From the NCBI RefSeq assembly GCF_014466955.1, contig NZ_AP023396.1:3472001-3536000 (forward strand): 64,000 nt of DNA. The letters are read 5' to 3'. This document shows positions 52,701 to 60,011 of the stretch, one piece after another. Every line of letters starts with the position of its first letter. Within the stretch, counting starts at the first letter, position 1. Source of the stretch: Nocardia wallacei (GTDB taxonomy: Bacteria > Actinomycetota > Actinomycetes > Mycobacteriales > Mycobacteriaceae). The translations under genes and the position numbers were made by a program. Below the pieces are notes generated by a model. That model was not told the DNA's origin. It saw nothing but the letters and a program-made list of their open reading frames with translations, and did not search any database.

Positions 52701-53955
52701 TGGTGGTGAGCTGCTCGGCGCGGGCCTGCTCCGGCAGTGCGGCCCAGGCGATCCCGGCCTCCTCGGCGGCGGCGCGCAGTTCGTCCTCGCCGCGCGACAA
52801 TGCCGCGGCCGCGGCCTCGACGGCGGCCCGGCCGCGTTCGGCCTCCGCGGCGCGCTGGTCGACGGCCTGCTGGGCCTTGGTGGCCTTGTCGCGGTGCACG
52901 GCGGCGGAGGTCTCCAGGCGGCGCACGGCGTCGGCCAGGTCGTCGAGTTGCTGTTTGCCCTCGTAGGCGCTGGAACGCTGCAGTGTCTCGCGGTCGGCCA
53001 GGGCCTGCTCGTAGGCGCGGTCGGCCTCCTCGGCGCGGGTCTCCGCGGCCGCGCGCTCGGCCTCGCGGCGCTCGCGCAGCGCGGTGGCGGCGAACAGGGC
53101 GGTGCTGGTGTGGGTGACCGTCTCCAGCCGTCCGCGCACCTGCTCGACATCCGACTTCGCCTGCACCCCCAGGTATTTGCGGTAGACGTCGACGAATGCG
53201 CGCGTCGCCGTGTCGGCCTGGACCAGACCCTCCAGGGTGCGGCCGACCTCCTCCATATCGCTGAACGAGCGGGCCGCGTCCAGGATGAGCTGATCGTCGA
53301 GCGGGCGCAGGCCGTCGGTGAGCGCCTGCGACAGCCCGCGCGGATCGAGGTTCTTGGCCAGCTGCGGGCGGCGCAGCGTGAGGATCAGATTGATCAGCTG
53401 GTCGTAGCGCTGCAGCCCGAGCCCGAACATGCGGGCGTCGATGGCCGCGCGATAGTCGACCGGCCGATCCGTGATGGCGTCGGTGCCGATCTGCTCGGCG
53501 AGTTGCTTGCGGGTCAGCGGCCGGTCGTCGGGGCCGATGAGCGAGAAGTCCACGCCCACCCGGCCGTCGGCGACGAAGTACCAGCGGGTGACCTTGTCCG
53601 AGGAACGGGTCGCGCGCATGCCGATGCCGACGGTCACGACCTCCGGGTCGTCCCAGCGCCCGCGCGCGAACTCCATCCAGACATACGAGTACGCCGACTC
53701 CTGCTTGCGGTACAGCAGGTTCGACTTCATCGTCCGCTCCTCACCGGCGAACGGGTTGAGCCGGCGCGGCTCGATCCGCCCATCGAACACGAAGGGGAAC
53801 AGCACCTCCAGGGCCTTGGTCTTGCCGGACCCGTTCGGCCCGCGCAGCACCAGCCGCCCGTCGGCGAAGCAGAACTCCTGGTCGCGGTAGTCCCAGAGAT
53901 TGACGATTCCCGCCCGGGTGGGAACGAACCGCACGCCACCATGAATGGACTCCAT
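49759..53955 (-). CDS. jetC: Wadjet type II JetC: SMC-like ATPase (TIGR02680 family)
   Basis: A 1398-residue SMC/MukB-like ATPase. The Walker A motif GPNGSGKT is at residues 39-46, long coiled coils run from about 270 to 1050 around a hinge-like centre (about 540-690), the ABC signature LSGGEQS is near 1258 and Walker B RLLALDEAFAGVD near 1288. In Wadjet systems JetC is the motor that, with JetA and JetB, extrudes plasmid DNA loops; JetD then cuts. It is translated 3 bases after jetB, so the three form one unit. Its layout agrees with the type II JetC family (TIGR02680). No jetD gene follows: the next gene is the convergent TetR. Confidence 0.93.
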   Translation of the reverse strand: MESIHGGVRFVPTRAGIVNLWDYRDQEFCFADGRLVLRGPNGSGKTKALEVLFPFVFDGRIEPRRLNPFAGEERTMKSNLLYRKQESAYSYVWMEFARGRWDDPEVVTVGIGMRATRSSDKVTRWYFVADGRVGVDFSLIGPDDRPLTRKQLAEQIGTDAITDRPVDYRAAIDARMFGLGLQRYDQLINLILTLRRPQLAKNLDPRGLSQALTDGLRPLDDQLILDAARSFSDMEEVGRTLEGLVQADTATRAFVDVYRKYLGVQAKSDVEQVRGRLETVTHTSTALFAATALRERREAERAAAETRAEEADRAYEQALADRETLQRSSAYEGKQQLDDLADAVRRLETSAAVHRDKATKAQQAVDQRAAEAERGRAAVEAAAAALSRGEDELRAAAEEAGIAWAALPEQARAEQLTTTVRSHAEERDADVRAVRQALSLVDTAAADRGRTERAAQRAGEQRDAAAAALAEAEASVTLARSNTAAALREWWEEHREVLTPVRSGLFEALDAALAEAGADTATTLPEVLAERTEPLTEDLRARRQQARAAATQAAERAAALRAEHRQVAAEQDDAPPLSAARTDTRDGRAGAPLWRLVRFADDVGPERAAAVEAALQGANLLDAWVSAAADLPPHESDQFLVPLPPAARPAGPTLADVLVVEEDSAVPRQLVADVLASIAFGDIESDPATRAAVGADGRFRQGVQVGRHTKPHAEFIGATARARRRDLRLAELTTAVESAEQDEAAARAEEQAATAELARISAAAKALPRTHGVTAALRAVSEAAGMLRSRSETAAQAERDLDQAVAEFGAADKKVRAVAAAHRAPRDPAELDALAAAIRHFENTGTALLRLRGDHQREHERAREADDRLAESRDLAEAFAEEAEAARAGYEEQLRKLETLREALGAGAADIDRDLEQARARIDAARAEQKAARKAAADAIEGVGTAEGAYRAAHDSLGTALTELLADVKKLAPYARPDLLSLLGAPENSRWPSSDAAWSTPEQLLYRIETTGPGGNELRVLPDDVHELFENLSAATSGVRAGEAARKSTRSAVTSALQEFDAALAAARQDYRLQWDAADGLTVVQVHDDQGAAALADFADRIAAARSDQELLLTDAERRILEDALLTGLAQQIHERTCDARDLITRMGSEMKQRRMSSGNTIGVHWVLADNLSESARAVCKLLDRDASDLAPEDLATIRAHFAAEIRAARAAHPERSYPEILATTLDYRTWRVFSFTLVTADGTEDRLTVARHSALSGGEQSVSLHLPLFAAAHVMLDSADPQAPRLLALDEAFAGVDDNGRSELLGLSVDFDLDLFMTGYDLWITYDHVPACAHYDLAHSAAENTVSATLLVWDSKDLLAEHDGSDLTAALGSPNRRRTPHTVEGGITFDEALAPSS

Positions 53956-53958
53956 CAG

Positions 53959-55368
53959 CTACGCCGTCCCCTTCCCTTGTTCCGGTTGCGCGTGGGCGCC
54001 GAGTTTGCGCGCCGAGGCGAACAATTCGGATTCCGCCCGGGTCCGCACGGTGACGACGGCGCCGCGGTAACGCGCCAGCGCGGGCAGCACCACCAGCTCC
54101 TCGTCGAGGACCTCGACCAGGTGCAGACGCTCGAGCAGCGCGACCACCTCCCGGGTGAGCCCGGGCGCGTCGGCCTGCCACTGGGCGGCGAAGGTGGAGC
54201 CGTAGCGCTCGGTGAGCGCCTGCACGGTCTCGCGCACCCACGCGAGGCGCACGACCGGATGCTCCGGAATCTCGGTCTCCTCGGCGGCCCGGCCCGAATC
54301 CGCCTCGGCGGCATCGGGTTCGGAGTCGACCACCAGCGGCGTGAACACGGTCGAGGCCGGGATGGCGGCGTCCAGCTGGGCGGCCAGCGCGGTGTCCGGC
54401 GGCGGCAGCGGACGCCGGGGCACCGGATTGTCGATATCCAGCACCAGATCCGCGATCTCGCCGATCAGCAGCAGCGCCACCTGGGCCAGGGTGCCGGTGC
54501 CGGGGAAGCGGACATCGGAGAAGCGGCCCGAGACGTCGATCAGCGCCACGCCCTCGGCCCGCCGCTCCGCCCGCAGGCCGGTGAGCAACTCGACCTCGGC
54601 TACCAGTTTCTCCGTGCCCAGCAGGGCGCGTTCGTCCTCGGGCAACCGCTCGGCGTACACCACCGGCAATTCCACCAGGGCGCGCCGCACCCGGCGCGCG
54701 GCGGCGGCGCGGGTCTGCGGCGCGGGACGGCCCGGCGCGGCGTCGGATTCGTCGGTCAGCAGGCCGTGCACACTGTGCAGATGCTGTAGCACCCGCGGGG
54801 GCCGGAAGATCGCGAACACCACCGAGCGGTCGATGTCGTAGAGCGCCTCGCCCGCCTCCGGATCGGCGGCCCAGCCGCCCGCGTCGCCGTCGGCCAGCGT
54901 CAGGGCGCCGCGCGCGGCCAGCCACGCGATGGCGTCGACGAACGCGTCCCGGTCGGCGGCGCGGTCGGTGGTCAGCTCCAGGCCCTCGACCCGGGTGGCG
55001 TAGGACGCGACCTGATCGGCCAGCTCCGACAGCGTGATCTGAGCACCGGCCCGGCCGAGCGCGGCCAGTGCCAAGGCGAGATAGGCGTAGCGGCGGCGAT
55101 CGAAGACCCGCTCGGCAGGCGTGCGCGCGGGCCGCCCGGCGTCGAGACGGTCCTGTACCGGGAACAGCCGCGCCGTGGTCTCGGTGACCTCCAGCCGGTA
55201 GCCGAACAGCTCGGCCAGATCCTCGCGCAGCTCGGTCGCCCAGCGCCGCAGCAGCGGCAGCGCGATCCGATCGGGGAAGGTGCGGGTGACCAGGTGGTTG
55301 GCCAAAATCACCCGGGCGGCGCGCTGATAGCTGTCCAGGGCGAGCGGGTCGATGGTGCGCGCGTGCAT
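53959..55368 (-). CDS. jetB: Wadjet type II JetB (TIGR02678 family)
   Basis: A 469-residue helical protein starting MHARTIDPLALDSYQRAARVI. It corresponds to the accessory MukE/kite-like subunit of condensin complexes. Winged-helix-like segments and family stretches such as VYAERLPEDERALLG and WVRETVQALTERYG are seen. I chose the ATG at 55366-55368, which shares a base with the jetA stop (TGATG); the longer open frame upstream is a shadow of jetA. It should join JetA and JetC as the regulatory part of the SMC complex. Confidence 0.88.
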   Translation of the reverse strand: MHARTIDPLALDSYQRAARVILANHLVTRTFPDRIALPLLRRWATELREDLAELFGYRLEVTETTARLFPVQDRLDAGRPARTPAERVFDRRRYAYLALALAALGRAGAQITLSELADQVASYATRVEGLELTTDRAADRDAFVDAIAWLAARGALTLADGDAGGWAADPEAGEALYDIDRSVVFAIFRPPRVLQHLHSVHGLLTDESDAAPGRPAPQTRAAAARRVRRALVELPVVYAERLPEDERALLGTEKLVAEVELLTGLRAERRAEGVALIDVSGRFSDVRFPGTGTLAQVALLLIGEIADLVLDIDNPVPRRPLPPPDTALAAQLDAAIPASTVFTPLVVDSEPDAAEADSGRAAEETEIPEHPVVRLAWVRETVQALTERYGSTFAAQWQADAPGLTREVVALLERLHLVEVLDEELVVLPALARYRGAVVTVRTRAESELFASARKLGAHAQPEQGKGTA

Positions 55369-57026
55369 CACGACCGTCCGGATCCGGTACGGGCGCGGGT
55401 GTTCTCGCGCACCTCGAGGCGGCGGTTGTTCAGGTGCAGCAGGCCGCGGGCCGTGCGCACCACGGTGGACCCGGAGTGCTCGCGGACCGTCAGCGTCACC
55501 CCGCTGTCGGATCCGGTGGTGCCGCTCACCCGCCCGCTGACCGGTACCCACGCCGTGGACGCCGCATCCAGCAGTCGCAGCAGCACCTCGGTCTCGCGCT
55601 CGTCGAGTTGCCGGTCGTGCACATCGGCCGCGGCCAGCGAGCGGGCGGCGGCGGCGCGGGCCTGCTGCGCCTCGAGCTGCTCCTGGCGCAGGCGGCGGAC
55701 ACCGGCGTCGTTGCGCTGAATGCGGGACGGGGCGCCGGGCGACGGCGGCCGACCGGTCTCGGCGAGGGTGCGGGCGATCTCCAACGGCGGTGCGTCCCAC
55801 CAGGATCGGTTCGGCGGGACGATGTCGGCGTCGGGATGCTCCATGGCCAGGTGGCGCGGCCGGCCGAGCCCGAACACGGCGTCGAACAACGCGTGCGCGC
55901 TCTGCGTGGTGGGCGCTGCGGTGAACCAGCCCGCCAGGTGCCGCAGCGCGGACTCCCGGCTCACCCCGCCCTTGCGGGTCTCGGTGACCCGCCGCAACAG
56001 CGACAGCACCGCGGCGATCGCGCTCATGGTGGCCTCGCGCAACCGCTCCGCCTCGGTGCCCGGCGCGCCCTCGCCCGCGGTGACCTCCGCCGCCGCCGCG
56101 ACGAACCAGCCGCGCAGGCCCTGCCAGCGGGCCCGCCAATCCGCCTCGCGCTCGGGCACACTCAGCAGCACCCGCTCGTCGCAGGCGCCCGCCCGGGCGA
56201 TGAGCTCGGCCACGCCGGTGTCCTCCACCTCGGCGATGGCCGCGGCCAGCCGCGGCGCGAAGCGGGCCAGATCCATACTGAACTCGCGCATGTGCGCCAA
56301 CAGCGCATCCTTGTGCGCGAGAAACGATTCCGGGGTGGCCTCGGTGGTGCGGACCAGGTCGCCCAGCGTCAGGTAGAAGTGCGCGGCGCGGTCGGCCAAC
56401 TCGGACAGCGCGGTGTCGAGCCGCTTCAGGATGCGGTACACCCGTTCGGCGTCGCCGGTGCGGTTGGCGCGGGCCAGCGCCTCGAGGTCGGCCAGCAACT
56501 CCGGCAGGACCAGCCGCGACAGCGACGCCTCGTCCAGCCGGGCGCCCAGCACCTCCGCGACCGCCCGGTAGGCCTGATATCCGGAGCGGGAGAACTGATA
56601 GACGAAGTGCCGGTTGCGATACTCGGCGAGGGTGGCGGCGCGGCTGCCGTCGTAGCTGCGCTCCAGCACACCCCACTGGTGCAGTTGCTCGAGCAGTGGA
56701 CCGACCTCGGTGGCGGTGAGCCGCGGCGCTTCCGGGAATCTGGTCAGCGTGTCGGCGACGTCGCTGGCGTGCAGCAGCACCACGTACGCGGCGCGGGCGT
56801 GGTCGAAAGCGCGCAGTACCCACAGGTATTCGCCGCGCTTCTCGGCGGTGGCGAAGGAGAACAGCCGCAGCCGGTCGCCGAGGGCGGATCCGTCGAGCGG
56901 GACGGGCTCGGCCGAGCCGTCGAGCCCGAGTGGCGCGAACACGACGCGACCGCGCTCCAAGGCGGTGGCGTCGGGCAGCAATCCTTCAGCGGACTCGGTC
57001 ACCGGGATGAGAGTAGTACCGGCCAC
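55368..57026 (-). CDS. jetA: Wadjet type II JetA (TIGR02677 family, kleisin-like)
   Basis: A 552-residue mostly helical protein beginning with GTG at 57026 (MAGTTLIPVTESAEG). It matches the MukF-like kleisin subunit of type II Wadjet: an N-terminal winged-helix region (FSFATAEKRGEYLWVLRAF), a middle helical region and a C-terminal part (LRQEQLEAQQARAAAARSL) that would contact the ATPase. It is the first jet gene, 57 bases behind the XRE regulator and coupled to jetB. The family call rests on my recognition of the set and order, supported by the unmistakable JetC. Confidence 0.87.
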   Translation of the reverse strand: MAGTTLIPVTESAEGLLPDATALERGRVVFAPLGLDGSAEPVPLDGSALGDRLRLFSFATAEKRGEYLWVLRAFDHARAAYVVLLHASDVADTLTRFPEAPRLTATEVGPLLEQLHQWGVLERSYDGSRAATLAEYRNRHFVYQFSRSGYQAYRAVAEVLGARLDEASLSRLVLPELLADLEALARANRTGDAERVYRILKRLDTALSELADRAAHFYLTLGDLVRTTEATPESFLAHKDALLAHMREFSMDLARFAPRLAAAIAEVEDTGVAELIARAGACDERVLLSVPEREADWRARWQGLRGWFVAAAAEVTAGEGAPGTEAERLREATMSAIAAVLSLLRRVTETRKGGVSRESALRHLAGWFTAAPTTQSAHALFDAVFGLGRPRHLAMEHPDADIVPPNRSWWDAPPLEIARTLAETGRPPSPGAPSRIQRNDAGVRRLRQEQLEAQQARAAAARSLAAADVHDRQLDERETEVLLRLLDAASTAWVPVSGRVSGTTGSDSGVTLTVREHSGSTVVRTARGLLHLNNRRLEVRENTRARTGSGRS

Positions 57027-57083
57027 CGACAGCCCGCCGCCGTCCCCGGCCTCGGCGCGCCGCCGCCGCCCGCCACGCCGTGC

Positions 57084-58313
57084 TCAGCTCGCGAGCGAAC
57101 GCAATTGGTCCAGGTACATGTGGGTACGGGGATCGCCGGGAAACCGCTCGATCATCTCCCGCGCCGCCTCTCCGGCGATCCACAGCAGCGACGGCAGCGA
57201 CCGGCGCTTCCCGGCGAAGGCCCGCATGCCCGCGTCGACGGCCAGCTCCAGCTCCCGGTCGCGCACCGCCACCACGGCGAGGGTCAGATGCGCCTCCGAT
57301 ACCCGCATCGGCCTGCGCAGAGCGCCGTCCGGCCCGGTCGAACTCCGGATCACCTGCTGTGCATACGCTTCCGCGAGCCGATCGTCCCCGGCGACCCGCG
57401 AGCAATCCATGGCGTAGAAGTCGAACTTCTGCGGGTCGACGACGAAATGGTTGTCCAGATCGGCGGGGTGGTCGAGTTGCTCCAAGATCGCTCGGCCCTG
57501 TTTCAGGCTGGCTTCCATCTGGGCGCGATCACCGAGGCGGGCATACGCTTTGGCTTGCTGCGCGGCGAGCTGTACGCCGACACCTAAGTGCTGGGAGGTA
57601 GCCAGCGCGGCCTCAGCGGCCTCGATCGCGCCGCGGTAATTGCCCTGCGTCAAGGCGAACCACGCGGCCATTTCGGCTCCCCAGCCGATGATTTCGGCGT
57701 GCTCGGCCTCCTGTCCCAGCGACAGCGCCGCCCGCCGGGTGGCCTCCGCGGCGGTCCGCCGACCCAGATCGTAATCGGCGCAACCGACCAGCAATGCCAC
57801 CCAGCCCGCGAGCACCAGCACCTCGCGGTGCTGTGCCAGCGTCAGCCGGCCGTCCAGCAACGAGGTGATGCGGCGCAGCCACGCGGTGCCCTCGGCATGC
57901 AGCTCGTGCGGGTCGGTACAGGGGTATTCGCTGCACAGCCGCTCGGCGGTGATGCGGATCGCATCCAAAGTGGCCGAAGAGACATCGGACATGCGCAGCC
58001 GCCCGATGAACTCCAGCGTGTCCATCCCCGTCGAGGACAGCAGCTCGTCGTCGCGGTTGGGCCGGGCCTTGGGGAAGAAGGCCGCGGTCACCGTGTCGAA
58101 GGCCGCGGCGATGATCGGCGCGTAGAAATCGTCCGGGCGCGATTCGCCCGATTCCCAACGGCGCCAATTGCGTAGCAACGTGCTGTCGGTCGGCAGATTG
58201 TGAGACGACTTGGCGCGCATGGCGCGTACGGCTTCGGCCTGTGACCACCCCCTGGCGTCGCGTTCGGAACGCATCCTGACAGCCCAGACGGGTCGATCGT
58301 CTCCAACGGCCAC
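57084..58313 (-). CDS. XRE-like regulator with TPR domain upstream of jetABC
   Basis: This 409-residue protein has an N-terminal helix-turn-helix (about 15-75, SERDARGWSQAEAVRAMR, ending LLRNWRRWESG) and a long helical TPR-like region (for example NYRGAIEAAEAALATSQHLG). This layout is common for actinobacterial XRE/TPR proteins, often next to small regulated proteins. The GTG start at 58313 begins the HTH. It is transcribed in the same direction as jetABC with a 57-base gap, so it may be the operon's first gene and regulator. The divergent intergenic region holds two palindromes (58362-58385 and 58384-58393). Confidence 0.85.
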   Translation of the reverse strand: MAVGDDRPVWAVRMRSERDARGWSQAEAVRAMRAKSSHNLPTDSTLLRNWRRWESGESRPDDFYAPIIAAAFDTVTAAFFPKARPNRDDELLSSTGMDTLEFIGRLRMSDVSSATLDAIRITAERLCSEYPCTDPHELHAEGTAWLRRITSLLDGRLTLAQHREVLVLAGWVALLVGCADYDLGRRTAAEATRRAALSLGQEAEHAEIIGWGAEMAAWFALTQGNYRGAIEAAEAALATSQHLGVGVQLAAQQAKAYARLGDRAQMEASLKQGRAILEQLDHPADLDNHFVVDPQKFDFYAMDCSRVAGDDRLAEAYAQQVIRSSTGPDGALRRPMRVSEAHLTLAVVAVRDRELELAVDAGMRAFAGKRRSLPSLLWIAGEAAREMIERFPGDPRTHMYLDQLRSLAS

Positions 58314-58361
58314 GGATGTAGTATCCCACCAGTTAACGCGAGATGGCCCGGATAGGGCATA

Positions 58362-58385
58362 CAGATGTCACCGGATTGACATCTG
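58362..58385. promoter_or_regulatory. Perfect 8-bp inverted repeat between the XRE and resolvase-like genes
   Basis: CAGATGTC and GACATCTG flank an 8-base spacer. It lies 49 bases before the XRE start and 147 bases before the divergent small gene. It is a candidate operator for the XRE/TPR regulator itself; this is inferred from position. Confidence 0.5.
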
Positions 58386-58393
58386 CAATTGCA
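58384..58393. promoter_or_regulatory. TGCAATTGCA palindrome in the same divergent region
   Basis: A perfect 10-bp palindrome that overlaps the right arm of the preceding inverted repeat by 2 bases, in AT-rich DNA (ATTGCATTTGTG follows). It is probably part of the same control region or a second operator. Confidence 0.35.
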
Positions 58394-58531
58394 TTTGTGT
58401 GTGGCGCATGCTCGAAGTGGGCGATTTGCCGGCCCGATGCCGTACCGGTCGGTCTGGCATCAGCTCTACCGAACGACGCGGTACCGACATGAGAACAGCG
58501 AGTCCCTGTCCACATCCATACGGAGGTTCGG

Positions 58532-58837
58532 GTGCAAGCGTTGATCTATGGATACGTGCGTGACGATCTGGCCGACGGCCACAGCGACGAGCTCGAGGAC
58601 GCGATGTGCGTCCTCGCCGCCAACGAGGGCTTCTGCTTCGCCGCGACGTTCCATGAATCGACCCAGGGTGACGGCGCCGCGTTCGCGGAGCTGACGGCCG
58701 AACTCAAGCGCGCCGACGCCCACCACGTGGTGGTGCCGTCACTCGATCACTTTGCCGGCCAGACGATTCCGCGCGAATTGCTGATCGCGAAGCTGGCCCG
58801 GGAGGCGGAGGCGCGGGTGTGGACCATGGAGTGCTGA
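58532..58837 (+). CDS. Small resolvase-like protein without the catalytic serine
   Basis: A 101-residue protein that reads like the N-terminal domain of serine recombinases: IYGYVRDDLADGHSDELEDA at the first strand and helix, AHHVVVPSLDHFAG at the place of the usual VxxLDRLxR strand, and a last helix with LLIAKLAREAEARVW. The nucleophilic serine, normally in GYxRVS, is missing (GYVRDD), and no DNA-binding domain follows, so it cannot be an active recombinase. It may be a regulatory or structural protein. The GTG start has CGGAGG 5 bases upstream. It is divergent from the XRE/TPR gene. Confidence 0.65.
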   Translation: MQALIYGYVRDDLADGHSDELEDAMCVLAANEGFCFAATFHESTQGDGAAFAELTAELKRADAHHVVVPSLDHFAGQTIPRELLIAKLAREAEARVWTMEC

Positions 58838-58870
58838 CATCGTCGGCAGCGCCCGGGGCGGTCGCGGGCC

Positions 58871-59755
58871 TCAGAGGCTGAATCCGCCCGGGCCCCGCCG
58901 CCGCAGATACTTCTCGAACTCCGCGGCGATGGCGTCGCCATCGATCTTGGCCATCGCCTCGTTGAGATCGATGGCGGCATCGCCGCGTTCCTCCAGCGAT
59001 CGGACGTACTCGCTGACTTCCTCGTCGCCCGCGGTCATCTCGTCGACGGCGGCCTCCCAGTCCTCGGCCTGGGCGGGTAACTCACCGAGCGGAACCTCGA
59101 TATCGAGGACATCCTCGACCCGGCGCAGCAGGGCGATGGTGGCCTTGGGGTTCGGGGGCTGGGAGACGTAGTGGGGCACCGCGGCCCAGAACGAGACGGC
59201 CGGGACACCCGCGCGCACGCACGCATCCTGCAGTACGCCGGTGATTCCGGTGGGGCCCTCGTACCGGGTCTGCTCGAGGTTGAACCGCTCGGCCGCCTCC
59301 TTGCTGTAGGCGGTGCCGGTGACGGGGACGGGCCGGGTGTGCGGGGTGTCGGCGAGCAGCGCGCCGAGAATGACGACGGTCGAGACCTTGAGCTGCTCGG
59401 TGAGTTCCAGGATGTCGTGGCAGAAGCTGCGCCAGCGCATGTTGGGCTCGATGCCGTGCAGCAGCACGATGTCGCGGCTGCTGCCGGGCGGTGAGCACAC
59501 CGACAGCGTGGTCGACGGCCACTGGATCTCGCGCGTGACACCGTCGACCTGGCGCACGGTCGGCCGGTTCACCTGGTAGTCGTAATAGTCCTCGGAGTCG
59601 AGTTCGGCCAGTGGTTCGGCGTCCCAGATCAGTTCCAGATGTTCGACGGCGCCGCTGGCCGCGTCGGCCGCGTCGTTCCAGCCCTCGAAGGCGGCCACGA
59701 GCACCGGATCACGCAGCGTCGGCAGGTCCGGATCGGGTGATGCACTGGGGTTCAC
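58871..59755 (-). CDS. PAC2-family protein
   Basis: This 294-residue protein belongs to the proteasome assembly chaperone 2-like family common in actinobacteria. Motifs are VLVAAFEGWNDAADAASGAV at the N-terminus, IVLLHGIEPNMRW, VVILGALLADTPHTRPV and SFWAAVPHYVSQPPNPKATI. In actinobacteria the function is unproven. It lies between the XRE/resolvase-like pair and metH, transcribed away from metH. The start MNPSASPDPD at 59755 gives the full family length. Confidence 0.92.
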   Translation of the reverse strand: MNPSASPDPDLPTLRDPVLVAAFEGWNDAADAASGAVEHLELIWDAEPLAELDSEDYYDYQVNRPTVRQVDGVTREIQWPSTTLSVCSPPGSSRDIVLLHGIEPNMRWRSFCHDILELTEQLKVSTVVILGALLADTPHTRPVPVTGTAYSKEAAERFNLEQTRYEGPTGITGVLQDACVRAGVPAVSFWAAVPHYVSQPPNPKATIALLRRVEDVLDIEVPLGELPAQAEDWEAAVDEMTAGDEEVSEYVRSLEERGDAAIDLNEAMAKIDGDAIAAEFEKYLRRRGPGGFSL

Positions 59756-59864
59756 CCGGTCAGCCTACGGCGTGAGGGCCTTACCCTTCACGGCATATGT
59801 AGCAACGCGCGTGTCGAAGGACTCGTGCGCCTGCCGAGCGCCCTCCTTGCGCGCGGCACCTGCC

Positions 59865-59952
59865 GTTCGCGGCCCGGCTCGATTCCGGACCGACGGAGCG
59901 GGGGAGCGAAGCGGAGGAGCGCAGGAGGGAAGAATCGAGCCGGGCCGCGAAC
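59865..59952. repeat. 21-bp perfect inverted repeat between PAC2 and metH
   Basis: Arms at 59865-59885 and 59932-59952 are perfectly complementary over 21 bp (left arm starts GTTCGCGGCCCGG) and flank a purine-rich 46-base loop. The loop contains AGCGAAGCGGAGG (59905-59917), whose complement CCTCCGCTTCGCT also marks the repeat block at 36600. The element lies in the divergent PAC2-metH region, so it could also shape the metH leader. It looks like another copy of the same extragenic palindrome class with different arms. Confidence 0.7.
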
Positions 59953-60011
59953 CGCGACGCCGGAGGCGGCGCCGAAGAATACCGTCGGAGCGGCCCATTA
60001 CCCTTGGGTAC

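Noticed and set aside
50317..54789. A 1490-codon plus-strand frame opposite jetC and jetB
   Set aside because: Same artefact: Gly/Arg-rich, no motif, opposite strand to intact Wadjet genes.
59756..60011. Possible cobalamin riboswitch before metH
   Set aside because: No B12-box-like motif was found; the leader is dominated by a long inverted repeat and purine-rich loop instead.
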